Of a stretch of 14,592 nucleotides of DNA, positions 6,608-13,212 are shown piece by piece. This stretch comes from Candidatus Nanohalarchaeota archaeon. GTDB taxonomy: Archaea > EX4484-52. Position 1 is the stretch's first letter, and the number at the start of each line of letters is the position of its first letter. The notes below the pieces were generated by a model, which saw only the letters and a program-made list of their open reading frames with translations, did not search any database and had not been told where the DNA came from. The position numbers and the translations under genes are program-made. The stretch spans positions 1 to 14,592 of the forward strand of contig DAOVUW010000013.1 of NCBI GenBank assembly GCA_030632385.1, read 5' to 3'.

Positions 6608-7174
6608 TCAGTCTATTTTCTTCAGACCTTGCCACCAGTTATTGGAATTGGATTTTTTAAGGTCTGCAATAATTTTTTTCGCTGATTTTGTCTGTAGTTT
6701 TTTCGAAACATTGTTTATCCAGTCTTCTGCAAAAGGATATCCTTTTTCTACATATTCTTTTGCGCTAATTGCCTGTTCAAGTAAATCAGCATCTTTTGCA
6801 ATGATTCCTTCTGTTGTATTGTCGTATTTCTTCTTTTTCCACAATTCCAATATTTCTTTGCCAATATCTCCTAATTTTTCAGTCTGTTCTTTAACTGCTC
6901 TTTCTCCGTCAGCAGAAATATATCTGTTGGCGACTTTATGGATATCGCCGATTCTGCATTCTTCAATATCATGAAAAACAATAATGGTGCAGATCTCCAT
7001 AGGGTTTGTATGTTTTTCAAGTCTTGCCAAAACAAATCCAATCTGGGCGGCGCGCATTGTATGATCAGCAACACTATCTAAATGTTCCACGCCCGCAACT
7101 CTCCATCCTTCATGCTTTATTCTTTTGAGTTGACCGAGTTCAAAAAAGAAATTTAGAATATTTTTATTTTCCAT
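6608..7174 (-). CDS. HD-domain 5'-nucleotidase (YfbR/HDDC2-like)
   Basis: A 188-residue HD-domain phosphohydrolase. The metal-site residues are visible: His38 in SVADHTMRAA, His68-Asp69 in FHDIEE and Asp128 in KDADLLE, with the accompanying GDIH (76-79). This matches the YfbR/HDDC2 group (COG1896), whose members dephosphorylate deoxynucleoside 5'-monophosphates using a divalent metal, a nucleotide-pool function in the cytoplasm. The length is close to YfbR (about 199). I use ATG 7174 rather than TTG 7183 because a TATA-like box (7195-7202) lies 24-25 nt before it, as for the other leaderless genes here, and because the three extra residues are not conserved. It follows porA on the same strand after 65 bp with its own promoter. 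Substrate specificity is not visible in the sequence. Confidence 0.83.
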   Translation of the reverse strand: MENKNILNFFFELGQLKRIKHEGWRVAGVEHLDSVADHTMRAAQIGFVLARLEKHTNPMEICTIIVFHDIEECRIGDIHKVANRYISADGERAVKEQTEKLGDIGKEILELWKKKKYDNTTEGIIAKDADLLEQAISAKEYVEKGYPFAEDWINNVSKKLQTKSAKKIIADLKKSNSNNWWQGLKKID

Positions 7175-7194
7175 AGATTGCAATATCTTTGTGA

Positions 7195-7202
7195 TTTAAA
7201 TA
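7195..7202 (-). promoter_or_regulatory. TATA box of the HD-domain gene
   Basis: TATTTAAA on the minus strand is centred about 24.5 nt before ATG 7174. It supports that start and a transcription unit separate from porA. Confidence 0.5.
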
Positions 7203-7239
7203 ACTTTCTTTGATTTCAGAAAATAAAGGCAGATTGTTT

Positions 7240-8406
7240 TTATTGTCTTCCCAAACCAATATAATTAATGTGCTTGTGGTATTTGTTGTTTTTGACAGAA
7301 TAATAAATATCTTCTATGTCTTTTTCATATATGTTTTTTCCGCCCAGACCAAATACATAGCTTGCGATTTTGGGCTTTTTTGGAGAATCATAAAGTGCAT
7401 TTTTTATATCTGAACATATTGGAGGGACTGCTCCAAAAGAAAGCGAACGATCCATAACAATCACTTTTTTCGCATTTTTCAAAGCATTTGCGAGTTCAGC
7501 ATATGGAAACGGTCTAAATAATTTTATTTTGATCAATCCTGCTTTTTGACCTTTTTCTCTTAAATCATCTATTTTTGCTTTCACAGTTCCTGCTGTTGAA
7601 TTCAAGACAATAAATATGATTTCTGCATCTTTTGATTTGTATTCTTCAAATAATTCATATTTAGTTCCTGTGATTTTTGAGAATTCTTTTCCTATTTCTA
7701 AATAAACTTTTTTTGAACGAAGCATTGCATCTTCCTGCTCTTTTTTCATTTCAAAATAATAATTTTGCAGGGCGAAAGGTCCATGTGTCATAGGTTGGTC
7801 TGTATTGAGCAGAGGATATTGAGCTTTATATTCTCCCAGAAATTTTTTTACTTTTTTATCATCAAAAATAACGACATTTTCAGTATTATGGGTAGTATTA
7901 AATCCATCCTGCATTATCATTGAAGGAAGAAGCACCTTTTTGTTTTCACTGATTCTTACTGCAAGAAGAGTGTTTTCATATGCTTCCTGTGCAGTTTCGC
8001 TGAATATCTGAATCCAGCATTGGTCTCTTGCACCCATTGAATCACTATGATCGCAGTGTATATTTATTGGTGCAGAAAGAGCTCTGTTTGGAGTAGGCAT
8101 TACAATTGGGAGTCTCATTCCAGATACTGCTGCCAGTATTTCCCACATTAGTGCTAATCCTTGAGAAGAAGTTGCAGTCATTGCTCTTACTCCGGCAGCA
8201 GATGCACCAGCAGTAGCGCTTAATGCACTATGCTCTGATTCCACTCTTATAAATTCTGTATCAACAAGTCCATTTGCGACAAATTGCGCAAATTTCTCGA
8301 TAATTGGCGTCTGGGGAGTGATAGGATATGCTGCCATAACACCAGGATTAATCTGTCTTATAGCATGAGCCACTGCTTCTCCACCAGTTATCGGTTTTGA
8401 ATCCAT
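7240..8406 (-). CDS. porA: Pyruvate:ferredoxin oxidoreductase alpha subunit
   Basis: A 388-residue subunit containing the pyrimidine-binding domain of thiamine diphosphate-dependent 2-oxoacid:ferredoxin oxidoreductases. AAYPITPQTPI (25-35) holds the substrate-site Thr30, VESEHSA (55-61) the ThDP-activating Glu58, and NRALSAPINIHCDHSD (107-122) the Arg108 expected to hold the pyruvate carboxylate. These match the PorA (pyruvate) type better than KorA or VorA. The C-terminal domain (about 255-388) is the usual transketolase-C-like fold (LIKIKLFRPFPYAELANAL, FGLGGKNI). The enzyme makes acetyl-CoA, CO2 and reduced ferredoxin from pyruvate and CoA. The beta, gamma and delta subunits it needs are not in this window. 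It starts 4 bp after the proteasome alpha stop, with AGGA (8414-8417) inside that gene as ribosome-binding site, so the two are probably cotranscribed. Confidence 0.88.
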   Translation of the reverse strand: MDSKPITGGEAVAHAIRQINPGVMAAYPITPQTPIIEKFAQFVANGLVDTEFIRVESEHSALSATAGASAAGVRAMTATSSQGLALMWEILAAVSGMRLPIVMPTPNRALSAPINIHCDHSDSMGARDQCWIQIFSETAQEAYENTLLAVRISENKKVLLPSMIMQDGFNTTHNTENVVIFDDKKVKKFLGEYKAQYPLLNTDQPMTHGPFALQNYYFEMKKEQEDAMLRSKKVYLEIGKEFSKITGTKYELFEEYKSKDAEIIFIVLNSTAGTVKAKIDDLREKGQKAGLIKIKLFRPFPYAELANALKNAKKVIVMDRSLSFGAVPPICSDIKNALYDSPKKPKIASYVFGLGGKNIYEKDIEDIYYSVKNNKYHKHINYIGLGRQ

Positions 8407-8410
8407 AAGA

Positions 8411-9112
8411 TTATCCTATTATTTTTTTCAATTCTTCAAGTGTGTATTCTTTTATTCCTTCTGAAGATAAAGACCATACATTTGCTTCTTCTGATTTGAA
8501 TTTATCGTCTGTTTTTTTTATTGAGTTTACAGAAAGTTTTATTGCTTCTTTTTTATCTAAATTGTCGTTAAATTCTTTTTCCAGAAATTCATTAATCTTA
8601 TCTGCATTTTGTCCAATTGCTCTTGCTTTTGCTTCTACCATAAATCCAGATGGATCTGTTTCATACAAGCGAGCTTTATCATTTATTCCAGCGATTAAGA
8701 GAGATACGCCGTAAGGTCTTACTCCTGCATATTGTGTGTATACCTGTTTTCTGTCTGCTATGTATTTTGAGAGAGCAAATACAGAAATTGGTTCATCATA
8801 CATAATCTGGTTTTGCTGAGCTTTTATTCTTGAATCTTCTATTAGAAGACGAGCATCAGCGATAAGACCTGCGCTTGCAGCAGCGATATGATCATCTATC
8901 TTAAATATTTTTTCAATAGAAAGCACTATATTTGATTGTCTTTTTTTTGTGCAAAATATAATCATTTTTTCTTTTTTATTTAGGCAAATAGAAACAACAC
9001 AACCTCCTTTTTTTACTGCCTCTCTGGCATATTCTACCTGAAACAATCTGCCGTCGGGACTGAATGTTGTAATTGCGCGGTCATAACCCATATTTTCACT
9101 TATCATTTCCAT
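8411..9112 (-). CDS. psmA: 20S proteasome alpha subunit
   Basis: A 233-residue alpha subunit of the archaeal 20S proteasome, which forms the outer heptameric rings and gates entry to the cytoplasmic proteolytic chamber. The N-terminal gate and helix H0 read MGYDRAITTFSPDGRLFQVEYAREAVKKGG (residues 8-37), with the Tyr-Asp of the open-gate cluster. The SIEK lysine (Lys68), equivalent to Thermoplasma Lys66, which binds HbYX tails of the PAN/Cdc48 ATPases, is kept. YTQYAGVRPYGVSLLIAG (about 115-132) is the family signature. The start is set at ATG 9112 because a TATATAAA box is centred 26.5 nt upstream and the resulting N-terminus matches the family. A longer in-frame extension to 9166 would lie upstream of the predicted transcription start. 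No beta-subunit or exosome genes, common neighbours elsewhere, are nearby. Confidence 0.9.
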   Translation of the reverse strand: MEMISENMGYDRAITTFSPDGRLFQVEYAREAVKKGGCVVSICLNKKEKMIIFCTKKRQSNIVLSIEKIFKIDDHIAAASAGLIADARLLIEDSRIKAQQNQIMYDEPISVFALSKYIADRKQVYTQYAGVRPYGVSLLIAGINDKARLYETDPSGFMVEAKARAIGQNADKINEFLEKEFNDNLDKKEAIKLSVNSIKKTDDKFKSEEANVWSLSSEGIKEYTLEELKKIIG

Positions 9113-9134
9113 AAGAATGAATATATACAATAAT

Positions 9135-9142
9135 TTTATATA
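9135..9142 (-). promoter_or_regulatory. TATA box of the psmA-porA unit
   Basis: TATATAAA on the minus strand is centred 26.5 nt before ATG 9112. It excludes the longer possible start at 9166 and predicts a leaderless transcript. Confidence 0.6.
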
Positions 9143-9455
9143 CATATATTTCATTTTTCGATGCACATTTTTCCTGTGGATTTTTTTGATTCTGCCTTTT
9201 TTCGCAAAATATATTATATGTGATAATCAATAATACTCGGATTTTCAGTAAGGTACTTTATTTTATTTTGTTTAAAATCCAGTATTCTAATTTTCGGAAT
9301 TTTTGTTTCAGAGATTGTCTCACAATAAATATTTTCTAATTTGGATTTTGAATTAGGACTTGTATATTTCTTTACTCAACATTACACTTTGTGCGAACTT
9401 CATTAGATCCCAAGGTTATATGAAATTTAGTCAGGGTTACTATCCCACGAAAGTA

Positions 9456-9464
9456 TTTTAAATA
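9456..9464 (+). promoter_or_regulatory. TATA box of the Nudix gene
   Basis: TTTTAAATA is centred about 24 nt before ATG 9484; no ribosome-binding site is present, so a leaderless message is expected. Confidence 0.55.
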
Positions 9465-9483
9465 ATAATATTCAAACTAATAT

Positions 9484-10029
9484 ATGGCTGATGAAGTAAT
9501 AGATATCTATAACGAAAATAATGAAGGTCTCAATATTCAAAAAATGAGAAGTGAGGCACATAAAAGCGGTTTATGGCATAGAGTTTCACATATTTGGATA
9601 TACAATTCAAACAGAGAAATTCTTATTCAATTAAGATCTGAAAATAAAGAGCTTTATCCAAATATGTGGGATATTTCTGTGGCAGGTCATATTGGTGCTG
9701 GCGAAGAGCCGGTTATTTCAGCTCTTAGGGAAATAGAAGAAGAAATTGGATTATCTGTAAAACCGGAAGATCTGCAGTTTTTCAAGATCAGAAAACATAA
9801 AGTTGTTTACAGGGAAATAAAAAATAATGAATTCTGTTATGTTTATTTTCTTAAATTCAATGGCGATATTAAAAAACTGAGTTTACAAGAGGAAGAAGTA
9901 ATCAAAATCCAATTTCTCTCTTTTTATAAACTTGTGGAAGAATTAAAGATGCATCCGGAAAAATATGCGCTTCGCGGAGATTATTGGTTTGAAGTTATGG
10001 AGGAGCTTAGACGCAGAACAAAGAAGTAA
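9484..10029 (+). CDS. Nudix hydrolase, Idi/YfcD-like
   Basis: A 181-residue Nudix protein. The Nudix box runs from Gly68 to Leu90 (G-x5-E-x7-REIEEEIGL) with the catalytic glutamates at 83, 86 and 87 intact. The N-terminus EVIDIYNENNEGL, then LWHRVSHIWIYNSNREILIQLRS and YPNMWDISVAGHI, is the layout of the isopentenyl-diphosphate isomerase-like/YfcD subgroup rather than MutT. Type 1 IDI interconverts IPP and DMAPP, but the YfcD subgroup hydrolyses nucleoside diphosphate-type substrates, and many archaea use the unrelated type 2 IDI. Which activity applies is open. The predicted transcript is leaderless and the gene ends 199 bp before the ribosomal operon, which has its own promoter. Confidence 0.82.
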   Translation: MADEVIDIYNENNEGLNIQKMRSEAHKSGLWHRVSHIWIYNSNREILIQLRSENKELYPNMWDISVAGHIGAGEEPVISALREIEEEIGLSVKPEDLQFFKIRKHKVVYREIKNNEFCYVYFLKFNGDIKKLSLQEEEVIKIQFLSFYKLVEELKMHPEKYALRGDYWFEVMEELRRRTKK

Positions 10030-10191
10030 TGCCCTCAACTTAAATGTTTTTGGATGTTGCGCTTTCATTCCTATGGTTGTACCTCTATACAATAAGAGAT
10101 AGGATAGGGACTACGCAGTACAAAATTAATTTTAATCAACACATCAGTTTTACTTTCATTTTGATTCAAATCATGCGATTCCAACTATACC

Positions 10192-10200
10192 TTTTTAAAA
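10192..10200 (+). promoter_or_regulatory. TATA-like box of the ribosomal protein/Rpo3 operon
   Basis: TTTTTAAAA is centred about 33 nt before ATG 10229, which predicts a start near 10222 and a very short leader. The GAAGGA at 10221-10226 sits only 2 nt before the ATG, tighter than usual. Upstream in the gap, TCCTAT (10069-10074) with ATAGGA (10099-10104) and CTCT with AGAG form a bulged inverted repeat of unknown meaning. Confidence 0.42.
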
Positions 10201-10228
10201 TTAAGGAGAGATTCATATTTGAAGGAAT

Positions 10229-10672
10229 ATGAATTTAAGATCTAAGAAAACAATCGCCGCAAAATTGTTGAAATGCGGAGTTCACAGAGTTTGGTTTGAC
10301 CCAGAAGACAATGAAAAAATTTCAAAAGCATTGACCAATTTAGATAATCAAAAATTGATTAATGAAAAAATTATTGTAAAAAAGCGAAAAAAAGGAGTTT
10401 CGAGGGCAAGAGCAAATATACATCTGATTCAAAAAAAGAAAGGTTTACAGAAAGGAGAAGGTAGAAGAAAAGGAAAAAAAGGTGCAAGAACCGGCAGAAA
10501 AGAAGCATGGATAAAGCAAATAAGAGCAGTGAGAAAAGAATTATTGTCTTTAAAGCAAAAAAATGTTCTTGACAAGAAGGAATACAGAAAAATGTATAGG
10601 CTTGGTTGCGGTGGCGTTTTGAAAAGCAGATCGTACACAAGAATGTATGTTAAAAAATTTATTAAAAAATAA
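10229..10672 (+). CDS. rpl19e: Ribosomal protein eL19
   Basis: A 147-residue large-subunit protein, specific to archaea and eukaryotes, that binds 23S rRNA. The N-terminal helical domain (RSKKTIAAKLLKCGVHRVWFDPEDNEKISKA, residues 4-34) and the basic middle with GEGRRKGKKGARTGRKEAW (76-94) are diagnostic, followed by a long basic C-terminal helix. Length is normal (about 150). It is the first gene of the operon here, whereas the usual archaeal spc order places eL32 before it; that neighbour is missing. The stop is 17 bp before uL18. Confidence 0.95.
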   Translation: MNLRSKKTIAAKLLKCGVHRVWFDPEDNEKISKALTNLDNQKLINEKIIVKKRKKGVSRARANIHLIQKKKGLQKGEGRRKGKKGARTGRKEAWIKQIRAVRKELLSLKQKNVLDKKEYRKMYRLGCGGVLKSRSYTRMYVKKFIKK

Positions 10673-10689
10673 AATAAACAGAAGATAAG

Positions 10690-11175
10690 ATGGTAGTAAA
10701 AAAAAGAAAATTCAAAAGAAGAGTTGAAGGTAAGACCAATTATAAGAAAAGATATCAGCTATTATTGAGCAAAAAACCAAGACTCGTAATAAGGATTACA
10801 AATACAAGAATTATTTGCCAAATTGTAGAATATAAAGATTATAAAGATGAGACCGTCACAATGTTTACTTCAGATTCACTTAAGAAACACAAATGGACAT
10901 ATACGCATAAAAACATTCCTTGTTCTTACCTTACAGGATATGCATGCGCAAAACAGGCAATGGAAAAAAAAATAAAAGAAGCTGTTGTTGATATAGGTCT
11001 TCATAATGTTCAGAAAAAAGGAAGATTATTTTCCTGTGTAAAAGGAGCTATTGACGGAGGGCTCAAAATAAATGCAGATGAAAGTATGTTTCCGGATAAT
11101 GATAAAATTAAAGGAGTATTTATAAAAAAAGAAAAATTATTTAGTACTGTATTTGAAAATATAAAAAAGAGTTGA
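10690..11175 (+). CDS. rpl18: Ribosomal protein uL18
   Basis: A 161-residue 5S rRNA-binding large-subunit protein. TNYKKRYQLLLSKKPRLVIRITN (residues 16-38), the IICQIVEY strand, SYLTGYACAKQA (79-90), VVDIGLH (99-105) and FSCVKGAIDGGLKI (114-127) are the conserved blocks. It is shorter than many archaeal uL18 (about 190), mainly at the C-terminus beyond residue 150. Its TGA stop lies one base before the uS5 ATG, so the two are probably translationally coupled. Confidence 0.93.
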   Translation: MVVKKRKFKRRVEGKTNYKKRYQLLLSKKPRLVIRITNTRIICQIVEYKDYKDETVTMFTSDSLKKHKWTYTHKNIPCSYLTGYACAKQAMEKKIKEAVVDIGLHNVQKKGRLFSCVKGAIDGGLKINADESMFPDNDKIKGVFIKKEKLFSTVFENIKKS

Positions 11176-11176
11176 T

Positions 11177-11971
11177 ATGGCATATAATCAGAATGATCAA
11201 AAAAATGCGAGAAGACCGAGTTCAGGATATAAGAGAAGAGACCCAAAAGAACGAGAACAAAGAGAAAAAGAAACCAAAGCATTAGCGCTTAGTAATTGGA
11301 TTCCACGAACATCTCTTGGAAGAGAAGTAAAAGATGGAAATATAAAATCCATAAAAGAAATATTTGAGAAGAGATTAATAATAAAAGAATCTGAAATTGT
11401 AGATATTTTAGTTCCGAATTTGAAAGAAGAGATCATGCTTATTGGAGGAACTCCAGGAAAAGGAGGTGGTAAAAAAAGAACCCCTATGAGGGCAACAACA
11501 AGAATGCATGAGGCAGGACGAAGAAGAACAATCCATACATTCGTATGTGTCGGCAATGAAGATGGTCTTATAGGATACAGTTACACTAAAGGAAAAGATA
11601 TGCTTTCAACATTAAATAAAACAAGAAGGCAGGCAAAATTGAATATTTTTCCAATAAGAAGAGGTTGCGGTTCATGGGAATGCCAGTGTGGAACCAATCA
11701 TTCAATTCCTTTTGTAATGAGAGGCAAATGCAGTTCTGTTCATGTAAAATTAATTCCTGCGCCAAAGGGACTTAATTTATGTGCTGATTCCGAAATAAAA
11801 AAAATATTGAGATTAGCAGGCATTAAAGATATGTGGATAAAGTCTCGTGGACAGACAGGAACATCCATTAATTTTCTGTTTGCGATAATTAATGCTTTTG
11901 AGAATCTTAATGCTTTTAAAGTAAATGAGGATTATATATCATCTGTAGGGCTTGATGAAATAAAGGGATAA
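11177..11971 (+). CDS. rps5: Ribosomal protein uS5
   Basis: A 264-residue small-subunit protein involved in decoding accuracy. After a charged, probably disordered N-terminal extension of about 38 residues (Lys, Arg, Glu rich), the conserved core starts at NWIPRTSLGREVKDG (40-54). The dsRBD-like domain spans about 75-145, with ALNKTRRQAK-type sequence at 143-155. The archaeal Cys block RRGCGSWECQCGTNHSIPF (161-179; Cys164, 169, 171) plus Cys185 is intact and could hold a metal. The C-terminal domain includes LIPAPKGLNL (192-201) and LAGIKDMWIKSRGQT (213-227). It sits between uL18 (1 bp gap) and uL30 (2 bp gap). Confidence 0.95.
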   Translation: MAYNQNDQKNARRPSSGYKRRDPKEREQREKETKALALSNWIPRTSLGREVKDGNIKSIKEIFEKRLIIKESEIVDILVPNLKEEIMLIGGTPGKGGGKKRTPMRATTRMHEAGRRRTIHTFVCVGNEDGLIGYSYTKGKDMLSTLNKTRRQAKLNIFPIRRGCGSWECQCGTNHSIPFVMRGKCSSVHVKLIPAPKGLNLCADSEIKKILRLAGIKDMWIKSRGQTGTSINFLFAIINAFENLNAFKVNEDYISSVGLDEIKG

Positions 11972-11973
11972 AT

Positions 11974-12336
11974 ATGTATTGTGCTATAAGAATAAGAGGA
12001 AGAGCGGGCGTCAGATATGAGGTAAGTTACACTCTGGAATTATTAAGACTTAATAAACCAAATCACTGCATCATTGTGCCGGAAAATGAATATTTTCTTG
12101 GAATGCTCAAAAAAGCAAAAGATTATATTACCTATGGAACAATAGATGAAAAACTTGCAAAAGAAATAGATAAAAAAAGAAAATGTGAAACATCTAATAA
12201 TACTATTAAATTATATCGTTTAAATCCTCCTAAATCCGGATTTGAAAGAAAAGGCATACGGATGGGTTACAATCAAAAAGGTGCATTGGGCGACAGAGGA
12301 GAAAATATAAAAGAGTTGCTGGAAAAAATGATTTAA
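11974..12336 (+). CDS. rpl30: Ribosomal protein uL30, short form
   Basis: A 120-residue large-subunit protein. The N-terminal core YCAIRIRGRAGVRYEVSYTLELLRLNKPNHCIIVP (2-36) and the GMLKKAKDYITYGTID segment (43-58) are classical archaeal uL30, and the C-terminus (YRLNPPKSGFERKGIRMG, then GALGDRGENIKELLEKMI) is also present. Archaeal homologues are usually about 150-155 residues because an additional 30-35-residue helical segment lies between these parts. Here it is nearly absent, replaced by KEIDKKRKCETSNNTIK (63-79). Flanking sequence is intact, so this is a compact variant and not a frameshift. It follows uS5 by 2 bp. Confidence 0.92.
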   Translation: MYCAIRIRGRAGVRYEVSYTLELLRLNKPNHCIIVPENEYFLGMLKKAKDYITYGTIDEKLAKEIDKKRKCETSNNTIKLYRLNPPKSGFERKGIRMGYNQKGALGDRGENIKELLEKMI

Positions 12337-12350
12337 TTGTTATTAAGAAT

Positions 12351-12968
12351 ATGGAAATAAAAAATAAAAAAGAGGCAGGTAATAGTTTTGAATTTGAATT
12401 AAAAGGCAGTGATGAAGTATTTGCAAATACCTTAAGAAGAACATTAATATCAAATGTCCCTGTTTTTGCCGCAGAAAAAATAGCTATAATAGAGAATAAT
12501 GCCCCTATGTATGATGAGCATATTGCTCATAGAATTGCAATGATTCCTTTTACTTATTCAGATAAATACAATAATAAAGATGATTGCGAATGTGAGCATG
12601 GATGCGATAAATGTAATGTTACTTTAACATTAAAGAAAAAAGGAAAAGCCAGCGTATATTCAGGTGATTTCAAATCATCGGATAGAAATGTCGTTCCTGT
12701 ATGCAAAGATATATTGATTACAAGACTTGAAGAAGACATGAATTTTGAAATTGAAGCGACTCTAATTACAGGTACATTAAAAGAGCATTCAAAGTTCCAA
12801 AATTCAATTACTTCAACAAGCTATGAAACTCCGGATAATATACGATTCAAAATAAAATCAATTACTGGAAGAAAGCCAAGAGACATGCTTTTAGAATCAG
12901 TAGATATTTTAAAAAACAAATTAACTCAATTTAAAAAAGAGATAGCAAAAACAAAAGAAATTAAATAA
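12351..12968 (+). CDS. rpo3: RNA polymerase subunit Rpo3 (D)
   Basis: A 205-residue alpha-like assembly subunit of archaeal RNA polymerase, which pairs with Rpo11 to nucleate the enzyme. The N-terminal dimerisation motif NTLRRTLISNVPVFAAE (26-42) and HIAHRIAMIPF (57-67) are conserved. A Cys cluster CxCx3CxxC (79, 81, 85, 88) in the insert domain probably binds zinc. After EATLITGTLKEHSKFQNSI (135-153) the chain goes almost directly to the final strand and helix (FKIKSITGRKPRDMLLESVDILKNKL). The ferredoxin-like Fe-S domain of larger Rpo3 proteins (about 260 residues) is missing. It is normally in the uS13-uS4-uS11 cluster; here it follows uL30 after 14 bp. Confidence 0.94.
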   Translation: MEIKNKKEAGNSFEFELKGSDEVFANTLRRTLISNVPVFAAEKIAIIENNAPMYDEHIAHRIAMIPFTYSDKYNNKDDCECEHGCDKCNVTLTLKKKGKASVYSGDFKSSDRNVVPVCKDILITRLEEDMNFEIEATLITGTLKEHSKFQNSITSTSYETPDNIRFKIKSITGRKPRDMLLESVDILKNKLTQFKKEIAKTKEIK

Positions 12969-12969
12969 A

Positions 12970-13001
12970 TTTTTTGTTATGTGCAAAACAAATATTTTGT
13001 T
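12970..13001 (+). terminator. T-tract and small palindrome after the ribosomal/Rpo3 operon
   Basis: A run of six T (12970-12975) starts just after the Rpo3 stop, which is enough for archaeal termination. It is followed by AACAAA-TAT-TTTGTT (12987-13001), a perfect 6-bp inverted repeat with a 3-nt loop and a T-rich 3' arm. Confidence 0.4.
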
Positions 13002-13027
13002 CTAATATATTAACTCACCTTACGCAA

Positions 13028-13125
13028 AATATAAATACTCCCTTGTATTTATCTTGATAATTCCTCGCAGCTTGCTGCGGGGTTGTTCATTTCCTCATGT
13101 ATTCGATTTGAGGGGGGAAAATAAA
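13028..13125 (+). ncRNA. Candidate small RNA or structured leader with GC-rich CUUG hairpin
   Basis: A TATA-like box (TATAAATA, 13030-13037, purine/A-rich upstream) predicts a transcript start near 13059. Directly after it, CCTCGCAG (13063-13070) and CTGCGGGG (13075-13082) form an 8-bp stem with one G-U pair, capped by CUUG closed by G-C, a known stable tetraloop type. A second stem pairs CCTCA (13093-13097) with TGAGG (13109-13113), and CGATTT with AAATCG (13104-13109 and 13122-13127) is an alternative. The GC-rich hairpin stands out sharply from its AT-rich surroundings. It could be a separate RNA, a long leader of the coiled-coil gene at 13213, or a dispersed palindromic repeat. No known family is recognised. 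Confidence 0.33.
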
Positions 13126-13156
13126 TCGGGATAACACACAACAGGTCTAATTTAAA

Positions 13157-13199
13157 TAAGTTTAAAAATATGAAAGTTTAGTAATTCTAAGTTTAAATA
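13157..13199 (+). promoter_or_regulatory. Tandem TATA-like repeats before the right-edge gene
   Basis: TAAGTTTAAA occurs twice, at 13157-13166 and 13188-13197. The upstream copy, TTTAAAAATA (13161-13170), would give a start near 13191 and a leader of about 22 nt. The downstream copy is too close to ATG 13213 (about 17 nt) to act as its TATA box by itself and might be a regulator site. Confidence 0.35.
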
Positions 13200-13212
13200 T
13201 TAGCTAACCAAT

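Larger units (their letters stand above)
9113..9483. other. Gene-free divergent region between psmA and the Nudix gene
   Basis: This 371-bp AT-rich stretch has no coding frame I can support. It holds the psmA promoter at one end and the Nudix promoter at the other. In between lie a TATA-like run (9207-9220), short inverted repeats (GGATTTT 9239-9245 with AAAATCC 9274-9280; CTAATT with AATTAG near 9327-9350) and T-rich tracts. No tRNA or box C/D pattern was seen. A small RNA starting near 9239 is possible but poorly supported. Confidence 0.5.

Noticed and set aside
7210..7413. Plus-strand frame of 67 codons at the end of porA
   Set aside because: Antisense to the conserved C-terminus of porA, with no independent support.
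9239..9310. Possible second small RNA between psmA and the Nudix gene
   Set aside because: The inverted repeats are short (4-8 bp) with long loops, and the promoter is a generic AT run; too weak to annotate as a gene.
10044..10232. 62-codon frame between the Nudix gene and eL19
   Set aside because: It overlaps the eL19 start and operon promoter, has no ribosome-binding site and an unconvincing composition; treated as chance.
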